64,000 bases of DNA from Pedobacter sp. KBS0701 (GTDB lineage Bacteria > Bacteroidota > Bacteroidia > Sphingobacteriales > Sphingobacteriaceae), in contig NZ_CP042171.1 of assembly GCF_005938645.2 (NCBI RefSeq), positions 2,914,001 to 2,978,000 on the forward strand, given 5' to 3'. Both the position numbers and the translations under genes were made by a program. Shown piece after piece: positions 24,658 through 33,752 of this stretch. A model generated the notes under the pieces. That model had not been told where the DNA came from. It worked only from the letters and a program-made list of their open reading frames with translations, and did no database searches. Positions within the stretch are counted from its first letter, which is position 1. Each line of letters begins with the position of its first letter.

Positions 24658-26509
24658 ATCCCTAAGTGAAGTACATCAAAGCGTAAATACAGATAAAAGA
24701 AAAGGCTGGAAAAGAATTTTAGCTTTTATTGGTCCTGCCTATTTAATTAGTGTGGGCTACATGGATCCAGGTAACTGGGCAACCGATCTGGCTGGTGGTA
24801 GTAAATTTGGGTACCAATTGATCTGGGTTTTACTCATGTCAAACCTCATTGCATTGCTTTTGCAATCGCTGAGTGCCCGTTTGGGTATTGTGAGGGGATT
24901 GGATTTGGCCCAGGCTTCAAAACAGGCTTACCCTCGCTGGGCAAATATTCCATTGTTTGGATTGGCACAAACTGCTATTATTGCCTGCGATCTGGCAGAA
25001 ATCATTGGAATGGCCATCGGTTTACAGCTGTTATTTGGTTTACCGTTAATCTGGGGTATTTCCATTACCATTTTTGACACCATTTTACTGTTATTCCTGT
25101 TAAACAAAGGCATGAGGGCCATGGAAGGTTTTATCGTATCGATGGTTTTTATCGTGGGGATTTCCTTTTTGGTCGAAATGTTTATTGTAGAACCATCCAT
25201 TAAAGAAATAGCCAGGGGATTTGAGCCTTCTATCTTAAATGGTGATGCGCTTTATATCGCCATCGGGATTATTGGTGCAACGGTAATGCCACATAACCTT
25301 TACCTGCATTCTTCTTTGGTACAGACCAGAAAAATTGAACGGAGCAATAAAGGGATTAAAGAAGCTTTAAAGTTTAACCTCATTGATACCACAGTTGCAT
25401 TAAACCTGGCCTTTTTTGTTAATGCCGCCATATTAATTCTTGCTGCTGCAGCTTTTTACAAAAATGGTTTACACGAAGTGGCAGAAATTCAGGATGCACA
25501 TAAATTACTTTCTAATATTTTTGGAAGTGTAGCCCCAACCCTATTTGCTATCGCGCTAATTGCAGCCGGGCAAAGTTCTACGGTTACCGGAACTTTAGCC
25601 GGACAAATTATTATGGAAGGGCATATTAATTTAAGGATTCAACCCTGGTTACGACGCTTGATTACGCGCCTTCTGGCAATTATCCCTGCATTTTTCACCA
25701 TCCTGCATTACGGCGACGATGCCCTTGGTGGCTTATTGGTGCTCAGTCAGGTGGTTTTAAGTTTACAGTTGGGTTTCGCCATTATTCCTTTGATCCATTT
25801 TACATCAGATAAAAAACTGATGAAAGATTTCGCAATCAAACTATGGGTAAAGGTTTTGGCATGGGCAAGCGCCATCGCCATTATTGCGCTCAATGTAAAA
25901 CTGGTGATCGAAGAAATAAGCGGTTGGGCAAAAGAAGCCAATAACTGGTGGATTTATGCGATTGTAATACCAGCATTAATCTTTATCATACTGCTCCTGC
26001 TCTATGTTTTCTTCCATCCATTGTTAGAAAAGAAAAAAAATGCATCCAAACAAATTGTGCCTCATGGAGATGCTTTGGACATTGGGAAAATCGAAAAGAT
26101 CACTTATACAAAAATTGGTATTGCAGTAGATTTCTCTAAAAACGACAGGAACACGATCAGGCATGCTTTAATTCAAGGTGGTAAAGATGCGCACTATTAC
26201 CTGATCCATATTGTAGAAACTGCTGCTGCCCGTTACCTTGGTAAGGAAGTAATGGACCATGAAACACAGAGCGATGCTGCTAATCTGGAGAGATACAGAG
26301 CTAATCTCGAAGACCTTGGATATGATTCTACACCCTTCATTGGTTTTGGAAACACCGGCAAAGCCATAGCCGATATCAGTAACCGGAACGAAATGGAGCT
26401 TTTGGTAATGGGTGCACACGGACATAAAGGCTTAAAAGACCTTATTTTCGGCACTACGGTAGATTCGGTGAGGCACAAGGTGAATATTCCTGTATTGATT
26501 ATCAGGTAA
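24644..26509 (+). CDS. mntH: NRAMP Mn(II) transporter fused to a universal stress protein domain
   Basis: A 621-aa protein. NRAMP residues 1-450 hold helix 1 with MDPGNWATDLAGG and helix 6 with GATVMPHNLYLHSS, both metal-site motifs. Eleven membrane segments are expected. After a last helix (IFIILLLLYVFFHPLLEKKK), residues about 485-621 form a universal stress protein domain (YTKIGIAVDFSKNDRNTIRH, ending LLVMGAHGHKGLKDLIFGTT) with the ATP-type G-x2-G-x9-G motif. The USP tail probably senses nucleotide or couples uptake to stress. Translation is coupled to mntR by a 14-bp overlap. Confidence 0.95.
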   Translation: MAKTESLSEVHQSVNTDKRKGWKRILAFIGPAYLISVGYMDPGNWATDLAGGSKFGYQLIWVLLMSNLIALLLQSLSARLGIVRGLDLAQASKQAYPRWANIPLFGLAQTAIIACDLAEIIGMAIGLQLLFGLPLIWGISITIFDTILLLFLLNKGMRAMEGFIVSMVFIVGISFLVEMFIVEPSIKEIARGFEPSILNGDALYIAIGIIGATVMPHNLYLHSSLVQTRKIERSNKGIKEALKFNLIDTTVALNLAFFVNAAILILAAAAFYKNGLHEVAEIQDAHKLLSNIFGSVAPTLFAIALIAAGQSSTVTGTLAGQIIMEGHINLRIQPWLRRLITRLLAIIPAFFTILHYGDDALGGLLVLSQVVLSLQLGFAIIPLIHFTSDKKLMKDFAIKLWVKVLAWASAIAIIALNVKLVIEEISGWAKEANNWWIYAIVIPALIFIILLLLYVFFHPLLEKKKNASKQIVPHGDALDIGKIEKITYTKIGIAVDFSKNDRNTIRHALIQGGKDAHYYLIHIVETAAARYLGKEVMDHETQSDAANLERYRANLEDLGYDSTPFIGFGNTGKAIADISNRNEMELLVMGAHGHKGLKDLIFGTTVDSVRHKVNIPVLIIR

Positions 26510-26601
26510 GATTATTCAGCGCCAGATTATAATTAACCCACAGATAAAAAGGATTTAGACAGATGTAAAAATCTGTTTAAATCTGTAGCTAAAAAATAAG
26601 A

Positions 26602-27081
26602 TTATTTATTCAAAACCGTCATCATTTTTTTGATGCCGCCATCGCCTGACTGATACATTAGTAATTTACCTGCAGGGGAATATAAGTACATTGCTGGGTA
26701 TTTTTTTGGTAAAAATGTTGGAATAAATATTCGTTTTTTATCCTGTAGTACCAGCACATTAGGTTTTGTATTTAAACCTTTGGCATAAGAATCAAAAAAC
26801 TGTGGAATGATATAAGCTTCATCCATAGTAATCATATAAATATTTACATTCTTAAACCTGGCATAATTGGTATTCAACATTTTGCTTTCACGCTGGCAAT
26901 GCTCGCAGGTACAATCGAATAATATAAAAAGGTTCTTTTTGCCTTGTTTAATATCGGTATTAGAAAAAGCTTTTCCATCCAGGCGGTAAAAAGTAAATTG
27001 TGGCAACAAAGTTGGCTGCTGTGCTTTTACCTGGAAAGTGATGACTAATAATAAGATTAAAAGTAGGTTTCTGAATTTCAT
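26602..27081 (-). CDS. Secreted thioredoxin/TlpA-like redoxin
   Basis: A 159-aa protein with signal peptide MKFRNLLLILLLVITFQVKA, cleaved near AQQ. The thioredoxin-like fold follows PTLLPQFTFYRLDGKAFSNT. The active site is FILFDCTCEHCQRES, a CEHC (CxxC) motif with an extra Cys two residues before it. The cis-Pro is in KKYPAMYLYSPAGKLL. It likely reduces periplasmic disulfides, or receives reductant from a membrane protein. It is monocistronic. Confidence 0.85.
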   Translation of the reverse strand: MKFRNLLLILLLVITFQVKAQQPTLLPQFTFYRLDGKAFSNTDIKQGKKNLFILFDCTCEHCQRESKMLNTNYARFKNVNIYMITMDEAYIIPQFFDSYAKGLNTKPNVLVLQDKKRIFIPTFLPKKYPAMYLYSPAGKLLMYQSGDGGIKKMMTVLNK

Positions 27082-27767
27082 TTTCGATATTTTATGACCA
27101 AACTTAATGGAATAAATACGAACATAATAATATATCCTTAGCTTTTACAAACTGATGAACATTTTTGTTGGTTCCTTACTCTGAGGTTTTATTTTAAAAA
27201 TTGTCGTCATCCCGATCCCGATGGCTATCAGATGAAGCGCAGCGAAATGGAGAGATCTATCGAGACAGATTTTGCTTCGCAGAGCCTTCGGGTTCTAGGC
27301 TGCGTTACCGATGTAAAATCGGTACAGGTAGCACTTCGCTCGAAATGACGACCTCTTACTACTTCTCCCATAAAACAAGGCCATATTGGCGGATTAAAGG
27401 TCTGATTTTCTTGCAATAACCTGTGTTAAATAAACCCGATTGCCGCGGAAATCAAAAGCTTTTTCTGCTTTTGTTGCAGCAAAAAGCGGGACTGAGGCTG
27501 CCAAAGGAACTGTCCGTACATTTCCCAAATAAAATCCACTAAATCAGAGATTCAAGTTAAATATACGTGCCTGGACTCGTCACCCTGATTTATTTCAGGG
27601 TCCATTCTTACGTGAAAGATGCTGAAATAAATTCAGCATGACGATCGCATTAAGATCGAAATAAATTAAAACTAAATTATCACATCAATTTTTAGGATAT
27701 TTGCAACCCGGCATGTATATTTTATACTATTGCTGAACATTACAATAACAAATACTTTATTAAAATT
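27082..27767. repeat. Repeat-rich 686-bp spacer before smpB
   Basis: No gene is seen. At least three repeat blocks are present. First, 27203-27352 is a CGTCAT-ended element (GTCGTCAT at 27203-27210, ATGACGAC at 27345-27352) with an inner ACCGAT/ATCGGT hairpin. Second, 27430-27530 is an AAACCCGATTG..GCGGAAATC block related to 7596-7675. Third, 27575-27645 holds two hairpins, CCCTGA/TCAGGG and TGCTGAA/TTCAGCA, of a CGTCACCCTGA..AGCATGACG element. Apparent frames in this stretch follow the repeats and are not genes. Confidence 0.75.
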
Positions 27768-28217
27768 TTGAAAAACGACATCAACATAAAGAATAAAAGG
27801 GCTTATTTCGACTACAATCTTTTGGATAAATACGTAGCCGGTATTGCCCTTTTAGGGACTGAAATAAAAGCGATCAGACAAGGTAAAGCCAACATGACGG
27901 ATGCATTTTGCATGTTTATTGGCGGTAATCTTTTCGTGCGCAACCTTCATATTTCTGAATATAGCCACAGTTCTTTTTATCACCACGATATTAAACGCGA
28001 CCGTGCCCTACTTTTGCAGAAAAAAGAAATCAGAAAATTAAAGCTTAAAGGCGAAGAAAAGGGTTATACCATCGTTCCTTTACGTATTTTCATCAACGAA
28101 AGAGGTTTCGCTAAAATGGAGATTGCGCTGGCTCAAGGTAAAAAAGAATTTGACAAACGTGATAGCATTAAAGATAGAGATACCAAGCGGGAGCTGGATA
28201 GAGCGATGAAGAGATAA
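27768..28217 (+). CDS. smpB: SsrA-binding protein SmpB
   Basis: A 149-aa protein with the family core NKRAYFDYNLLDKYVAGIAL, GTEIKAIRQGKANMTDAFC, NLFVRNLHISEYSHSSF and the basic tail KKEFDKRDSIKDRDTKREL. It binds tmRNA for ribosome rescue. The only in-frame start that keeps the conserved DINIKNKRA segment is a TTG at 27768, since no ATG lies upstream in frame. No tmRNA gene is visible in this window. Confidence 0.95.
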   Translation: MKNDINIKNKRAYFDYNLLDKYVAGIALLGTEIKAIRQGKANMTDAFCMFIGGNLFVRNLHISEYSHSSFYHHDIKRDRALLLQKKEIRKLKLKGEEKGYTIVPLRIFINERGFAKMEIALAQGKKEFDKRDSIKDRDTKRELDRAMKR

Positions 28218-28220
28218 TTT

Positions 28221-28293
28221 AGTTTGGAGTTGGGGGTTTAGAGATATTTAACTTCAAGTTGAAAAAACGACTCAAAACTCCGATCTCCAAACT
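28221..28293. repeat. AGTTTGGAG inverted repeat between smpB and pcm
   Basis: AGTTTGGAG (28221-28229) pairs with CTCCAAACT (28285-28293), with AACTTCAAGTTG pairing inside. The same arm word occurs at 9532-9540. It may end both convergent transcripts. Confidence 0.65.
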
Positions 28294-28304
28294 CCCAGCT
28301 GGTT

Positions 28305-28961
28305 TTACCATGCCTGGTCGCCAACTAATGGCACAAACCTGAAGGTATCCAACACAATTTTTTCGTAGTCTGTTTCGCTTACACGGATAACGGTAACCAT
28401 TTTCTGGGTTTTCTCATCTCCCACCGGGATAACCAAAATGCCACCTATTTTTAACTGTTTTAACAAGATCTCCGGAACCAGTGGAGCGCCAGCGGTAACA
28501 ATTATTTTGTCGTATGGCGCGTGTGCAGCAATTCCTTTCGAGCCATCCCCACAATAAAAAGTAGGCCTATAACCCATTCCAGGTAAAACCTGAATTGTTC
28601 TGTTATAAATATTCTCTTGTCTTTCTATCGTAAAAACTGTAGCCCCTAATTCCATTAATATACAGGTTTGGTAGCCCGAGCCCGTTCCGATCTCAAGTAC
28701 CTTATCTCCTTTTTTAATGTGCAGCAATTCACTTTGGTAAGCAACCGTGTAAGGTTGAGATATGGTTTGCCCATCACCTATCGGAAAAGCAATATCTTTG
28801 TAAGATTGGTTCCAAAAAGTTTCGTCAAAAAAGAAGTGCCGTGGAACTTTACCTATGGCTGTTAACACATTTTCATCTTCAATTCCGCGAGATTTTAACA
28901 ACTCAACCAGTTTTTTTCTCGCTCCTCGTTCCCGGTAATTATCAACAAATTTATATGCCAT
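28305..28961 (-). CDS. pcm: Protein-L-isoaspartate O-methyltransferase
   Basis: A 218-aa protein from the ATG at 28961 (MAYKFVDNYRERGARKKLVE); a TTG three codons upstream is the alternative. The SAM motif is DKVLEIGTGSGYQTCILMEL, and the PCMT signatures QTISQPYTVAYQSEL and YDKIIVTAGAPLVPEILLKQ are present. It methylates isoaspartyl residues to start repair of aged proteins. It converges with smpB. Upstream lies a repeat of the GTCATTCTGAACGCAGTGAAG type. Confidence 0.95.
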   Translation of the reverse strand: MAYKFVDNYRERGARKKLVELLKSRGIEDENVLTAIGKVPRHFFFDETFWNQSYKDIAFPIGDGQTISQPYTVAYQSELLHIKKGDKVLEIGTGSGYQTCILMELGATVFTIERQENIYNRTIQVLPGMGYRPTFYCGDGSKGIAAHAPYDKIIVTAGAPLVPEILLKQLKIGGILVIPVGDEKTQKMVTVIRVSETDYEKIVLDTFRFVPLVGDQAW

Positions 28962-29049
28962 GAGCTTCAAAATTAGCTTTTTTTAACAGTGATACAAGAT
29001 AAAAAAATCCACATTACCGTAAGTAACACTAAATCAAAACTTAAATTAG

Positions 29050-29190
29050 TAATTAATTTGATCTGTCATTCTGAACGCAGTGAAGAATCCCTTGCCTAAA
29101 CGCATCAGCTAAAAACTGCGCTGTCCTTAATTAAAGTTTGTTACTTATCTCTCGCAGATGCTCCACTAAATTCAGCATGACAATACACGC
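29050..29190. repeat. GTCATTCTGAACGC / AGCATGAC dispersed repeat
   Basis: The left end GTCATTCTGAACGCAGTGAAG and the right end AATTCAGCATGACAAT are complementary in their outer words (GTCATTCTGAA with TTCAGCATGAC, 10 of 11). It is the same class as 27575-27645. No gene lies between pcm and priA. Confidence 0.65.
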
Positions 29191-29196
29191 TCCTTT

Positions 29197-31677
29197 CTAA
29201 TACGGATCTACGTCTATTTGTGTAAAAACGCCTTTAAACTCTTTGGTTGCATTAAATTCGGTCAGGGTTTCTCTTAATGCATCTTTAACTTTCTGAATGG
29301 CCGTATGCTTGTCGGCTTTAATAATAATCTGTTTGATATAGAGATTCCGTACACGGCTTACCAACGGTTGTTCGGGACCTAAAACACGTTTACCAAATTT
29401 TCCTTTCAGGATATTGGCCAATATAAATGCAGCATGATCTAAAACATTCGAATCCTTATGTTTGATGTACAAAAATATCATCCGCGAAAATGGCGGATAA
29501 AGAAATTTCTCGCGTTCAACAATTTCATCATTATACATCCCCTCGTAGTCGTTGTTCACCACCTGCTTGATGATTCGATTTTCGGCATCGTAAGTCTGGA
29601 TACAAACATTACCCTGGTCAGCTCTTCTACCTGCCCTACCCGCAACCTGTGCCAACAGCTGGAAGCTCCTTTCGTAAGCGCGGAAATCAGGATAACCTAA
29701 AAGTGTATCGGCATTAATTACCCCAATAAGGTTCAGGTTGTCGAAATCAAGCCCTTTGGCCACCATCTGTGTGCCAATTAAAATGTCGGTTTTCTTCTCC
29801 TGAAAGTCATTTAAAATCTGCTGAAGTCCATTTTTTGTCCTCGTACTATCCATATCCAGCCGGGCAATAGTCACTTCAGGATAAAGTAACCTGAGTTCTT
29901 CTTCAATACGCTCTGTACCAAAACCTTTTTGCTCCACATGTACTGAACCACAGGCGGGACAGATATTTACACTGCTTTGCTGATAGCCACAATAGTGACA
30001 ATGTAATTTCCCACTGCTTTTATGATAGGTTAAACTTACATCGCAGTTTACGCATTTTGGTGTATAACCACAGGTTGCACAGATTAGAATGGTAGCGTAG
30101 CCCCTCCTGTTCTGAAACAATACAATCTGCTCTTTTTTTGAAAGTGCCAGATCGATATCTTTGATCAACACGCTCGAAAAATACGAACTCATCGTTTTTT
30201 TCTTTGTTTCTTCCGAAATACTTACCACCTGCTGATTAGGAAGCTGAACTCCGCCAAAACGCTCTTTCATCTCCACGAGTCCGTATTTACCTTGTAAAGC
30301 ATTATGATAACTCTCTAAGGAGGGCGTAGCTGAACCTAAAATCACTTTTGCCTGATGCAGGTATCCTAAATAAATGGCTGCGTCCCTGGCCTGATAACGT
30401 GGTGCCGGATCGTATTGTTTATATGACGGTTCATGTTCTTCATCAACCACAATTAATTTTAAGTGCTGAAATGGAAGAAAAACGGCTGAACGAGCGCCTA
30501 AGATTACTTTATACGCACCTGTTCTCACCTTATTCCAGATTTCTACCCTTTCGCTATTGTTGAATTTAGAATGGTATACCCCGATTGAATTGCCAAAATA
30601 ACGTTTGATCCGCTCTACAATCTGTGTGGTTAAGGCAATTTCGGGAAGCAGGAACAATACCTGTCCATCTGTATTCTGGATAATTTTTTCAATCAGTTTA
30701 ATATAAACCTGTGTTTTTCCTGACGCCGTGACACCATGAAGCAAAACCACCTCTTTCTCATCAAAATGCTGGTTAATCTGGCTCAATGCCTTCTGCTGAC
30801 CTTCGTTCAGTTCAAAATTAACACTAAACTCTTCATCGTGAACAGCCAAACGGCTAACCGGCCTTTTCATTACTACAAAAATATCTTTGTCGGTTAAAGC
30901 CTTTAATGCCGCTGGTCCACAATTACTTTCTTCCAAAAGCTGTTCTTTAGCGATCGGAAGATTTGATTTTTGTAATTTCAGGTAAGCCAGTAAAGCGTCT
31001 AATTGTTTAGGTGCCCGATCTAAAACATTAAAAAGCTGTTTTAAATTTTCTTCATCACTATAAAAGTCATTTAAAATGATAAACGATTTAAGCAAAGGTT
31101 TATATTTCTGCACCACCTCTTCAGCTACCAGCACCAGTTCTTTATCGAGCAAATGATTGATGATTGGATACACTGTTTTCTGCCCCAGTAGCTTAGAAAC
31201 ATCATTAACCGTAAGTTTCTGTTGCTGTTTTAGTGCATTGATGATGATTTCTTCCTTATCGGTAAGCGCAGTGTCTTCATTGTAATCTTCACGAAGAATC
31301 AATATGGTTTCGCTGGCCAATTTTAAACTTGCAGGCAATGCAGCCGCCATTACATCACCTTCATTGCACATGTAATAATTGGTCATCCATGTCCAGAATT
31401 TAAGTTGCATGGGTGTAATTACAGGCTCGGCATCTACAACATCGATAATATATTTCGCTTCATAAACCACCGGTGGTACCGTGCTGATTCCACTAATTAA
31501 AGCGGTGTAAATTTTATGCTTTCCAAATTGCACCACCACCCGTTTTCCAACAGCGATCTGGTCGTTTAAATCAAAAGGTACCCGGTAAGTATAGTTTTTC
31601 GCCAAAGATAATGGCAAAATGACTTCCACAAAAAGTGTTTCTCTTTCTGAAAAAATATCGTTTTCGAAAGTATTCAT
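29197..31677 (-). CDS. priA: Primosomal protein N' (PriA helicase)
   Basis: An 826-aa helicase. The N-terminal 3'-DNA-binding domain includes FVEVILPLSLAKNYTYRVPF. Walker A is LLHGVTASGKTQVYIKL, the DEAD-like box is LIVVDEEHEPSYKQYDPAP, and motif VI is LLAQVAGRAGRR. The zinc-binding region has paired CxxC motifs (ICATCGYTPKCVNCD and HCHYCGYQ, then CPACGSV). It restarts stalled replication forks. Its ATG overlaps the stop of the DUF423 gene by one base, suggesting an operon. Confidence 0.97.
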   Translation of the reverse strand: MNTFENDIFSERETLFVEVILPLSLAKNYTYRVPFDLNDQIAVGKRVVVQFGKHKIYTALISGISTVPPVVYEAKYIIDVVDAEPVITPMQLKFWTWMTNYYMCNEGDVMAAALPASLKLASETILILREDYNEDTALTDKEEIIINALKQQQKLTVNDVSKLLGQKTVYPIINHLLDKELVLVAEEVVQKYKPLLKSFIILNDFYSDEENLKQLFNVLDRAPKQLDALLAYLKLQKSNLPIAKEQLLEESNCGPAALKALTDKDIFVVMKRPVSRLAVHDEEFSVNFELNEGQQKALSQINQHFDEKEVVLLHGVTASGKTQVYIKLIEKIIQNTDGQVLFLLPEIALTTQIVERIKRYFGNSIGVYHSKFNNSERVEIWNKVRTGAYKVILGARSAVFLPFQHLKLIVVDEEHEPSYKQYDPAPRYQARDAAIYLGYLHQAKVILGSATPSLESYHNALQGKYGLVEMKERFGGVQLPNQQVVSISEETKKKTMSSYFSSVLIKDIDLALSKKEQIVLFQNRRGYATILICATCGYTPKCVNCDVSLTYHKSSGKLHCHYCGYQQSSVNICPACGSVHVEQKGFGTERIEEELRLLYPEVTIARLDMDSTRTKNGLQQILNDFQEKKTDILIGTQMVAKGLDFDNLNLIGVINADTLLGYPDFRAYERSFQLLAQVAGRAGRRADQGNVCIQTYDAENRIIKQVVNNDYEGMYNDEIVEREKFLYPPFSRMIFLYIKHKDSNVLDHAAFILANILKGKFGKRVLGPEQPLVSRVRNLYIKQIIIKADKHTAIQKVKDALRETLTEFNATKEFKGVFTQIDVDPY

Positions 31678-32063
31678 TATTTATCTTTAAATGCCGCAAA
31701 AAAGAGCATTATCCATCCCAATACAAATAAAAGCCCGCCAATCGGTGTAATTGGGCCAATAAATTCAGTAAATCCTAAATGCGATATGCTTCGGGTAGCC
31801 AATAAATATAACGATCCTGAAAAAAGGATGATTCCAAATGTGAAGCAGAAATAAGCGATATTAATGAGCTTGTTCCGATAACGGGCAAAGGTTGAAAGGT
31901 ACAATAGCGCAAATGTATGATAGAACTGATAATCAACACCTTTTTGCCAGATTTCTAATGATGGTCCATCAATTAGCGCCTTTAGGCCATGAGCGCCAAA
32001 TGCGCCCAGTAAAACAGCAACAGCACCAAAAAAAGAAGCGGTAAGGATTATTCGTTTATTCAT
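31677..32063 (-). CDS. DUF423 family membrane protein
   Basis: A 128-aa protein with four membrane segments. Family motifs are FFGAVAVLLGAFGAHGLKAL, DYQFYHTFALLYLST and FSGSLYLLATRSISHLGFTE, ending IGGLLFVLGWIML. The YgdD/DUF423 family is widespread and its function is unknown. The stop overlaps the priA start, so the two are co-transcribed and priA is probably read from this gene's promoter. Confidence 0.93.
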   Translation of the reverse strand: MNKRIILTASFFGAVAVLLGAFGAHGLKALIDGPSLEIWQKGVDYQFYHTFALLYLSTFARYRNKLINIAYFCFTFGIILFSGSLYLLATRSISHLGFTEFIGPITPIGGLLFVLGWIMLFFAAFKDK

Positions 32064-32153
32064 AGTTATTTGCTAGTAGCAATCGCTAAATTAATAAATT
32101 GGCAAAGAACTTCTCACTAATCAATGTAATAAATTAAATTTGTTGCACAGCAA

Positions 32154-33722
32154 ATGAAAAAAATCATAATTCTAACAAGTGCATTATTTTTAGGTGTAAC
32201 CTTTATGGCCTACCTCTATTTTTCGAAATTGGGAATTGATAATGATGCGAAAGACCTGGCGCTGCAATCGGCAACAAATAATGCTGCTCTGGTATTTTCT
32301 TTTCAAAACGATAAAGGTTTTTACGATATCATTGAAGGGCAACAGCTTATCCAACAGGTTTTAGGGAAGGATAAAATGAACCTGTTAAAACAGCTAAAAA
32401 CAAGTATCATTGACGATAATCTGTTAAACAGATACCTGAAAGATCAGCAGGTTTATATTAGTGTACTGCCCGAATCAAATAAAACGCTGAACTTCTTAAT
32501 TACCGTGCAGATACAAGGTGAAAATGACATCAAAAAATTCTACGAACAGTTAAAATTTAAAAAAGCGATCAGCAAAAATACCAAAGACCTGTACAAGTTG
32601 AAGCTCAATGATAGTTTATCGGTTTATTTAGGCATTCATGACCAGGTATTAACGGCATCAACATCGCTCAAACTGATCAATGATGCCAATGTACGTTTAA
32701 CTGAGAATCCCTTTACCGAATACATTAAAGAGAATAACCGTCAAATTAAAAATGTGCTCACCCAGGTTTATATCAATTTTAACCAGGCCCCTTTATTGCT
32801 TAAAAATATTATTGCCGGCAACATTAATGGCGAGATTTCAATTTTTAACCAACAGAACAGTTTCGCTGTACTCAATTACAATTTCAGTAAAGAGAAAATT
32901 CTTTTCAGCGGGAGTACCGAATTAAAAGATCAGCATAATTATCTTAAATTATTCGAAAACACTGCCGTACAAAATACATCTATCCAAAATATCCTGCCTG
33001 ATAATACCGCAAATTATGCACTTTATGCTTATGATGATTATGGCAAATGGCTCAAAAAACTGAATAGCTGGCAGGAACAGACGAAAATACTTTCAAAAAC
33101 CGGTGCAGCAATAAAAAAAGTAAAGGATGATTACAGAACAGATTTAAATTTGATATTTACTACTTACACGAAAAATCAGTTTATTCTTTTTCAGTTAAGT
33201 ACCACCGAAAAACTAGGGGCAATTTCATTATCAAATGGAGAAAAAACAAAACAATTATTGCTTGATGTAAGTGCAGATTATAACGAAGATATTAAAGTGT
33301 TTAAATCGGCTGATATCTTATACAGTTATTTTGGGGAGCCGTTTAAAAAATTTACGCGGCCTTATTATACCATTGTAGATAATAATTTAATAGTAGCCAA
33401 TAATGCGAGCACATTACAATCATTTTTAAATGATTATAAAAACAACAGACTCTTAATACAAACGCCCCAATATTTAGATGCAGTGAACCAGATTTCTACC
33501 ACATCGAATGTGAGTTATTACATCAATACCAAAAATTCTGCGGATATTTTCAGACATAATATTCAACTGAATTTCTACAAACATTTACGGGCTGATAGTG
33601 GCTTAAAAAGTTTCGATACCTTTTGCTACCAAATGAGTTCAGATAAAGACAAGTTTATCACTAACTTGCTTTTAAACAAATATATACAACCAGAAATACC
33701 AGATTCACTAAGTAACCGTTAA
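32154..33722 (+). CDS. Hypothetical protein with N-terminal membrane anchor
   Basis: A 522-aa protein. Residues 1-22 form a hydrophobic anchor or signal (MKKIIILTSALFLGVTFMAY). The rest is a long soluble alpha/beta domain (LVFSFQNDKGFYDIIEGQQL, LLKQLKTSIIDDNLLNRYLK, NYALYAYDDYGKWLKKLNSW) probably exposed to the periplasm. Nothing enzymatic is seen. It resembles the large secreted hypothetical proteins of Bacteroidota, with a possible relation to DUF3352-type proteins that I cannot confirm. The DUF5723 gene follows after 30 bp and the two may act together at the envelope. Confidence 0.75.
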   Translation: MKKIIILTSALFLGVTFMAYLYFSKLGIDNDAKDLALQSATNNAALVFSFQNDKGFYDIIEGQQLIQQVLGKDKMNLLKQLKTSIIDDNLLNRYLKDQQVYISVLPESNKTLNFLITVQIQGENDIKKFYEQLKFKKAISKNTKDLYKLKLNDSLSVYLGIHDQVLTASTSLKLINDANVRLTENPFTEYIKENNRQIKNVLTQVYINFNQAPLLLKNIIAGNINGEISIFNQQNSFAVLNYNFSKEKILFSGSTELKDQHNYLKLFENTAVQNTSIQNILPDNTANYALYAYDDYGKWLKKLNSWQEQTKILSKTGAAIKKVKDDYRTDLNLIFTTYTKNQFILFQLSTTEKLGAISLSNGEKTKQLLLDVSADYNEDIKVFKSADILYSYFGEPFKKFTRPYYTIVDNNLIVANNASTLQSFLNDYKNNRLLIQTPQYLDAVNQISTTSNVSYYINTKNSADIFRHNIQLNFYKHLRADSGLKSFDTFCYQMSSDKDKFITNLLLNKYIQPEIPDSLSNR

Positions 33723-33752
33723 TAAGGAAACCATCCCAAGAAACTATTTTAC

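Noticed and set aside
27201..27419. Frames on both strands at this place
   Set aside because: They are products of the CGTCAT-type repeat and read as Ser/Arg-rich nonsense.
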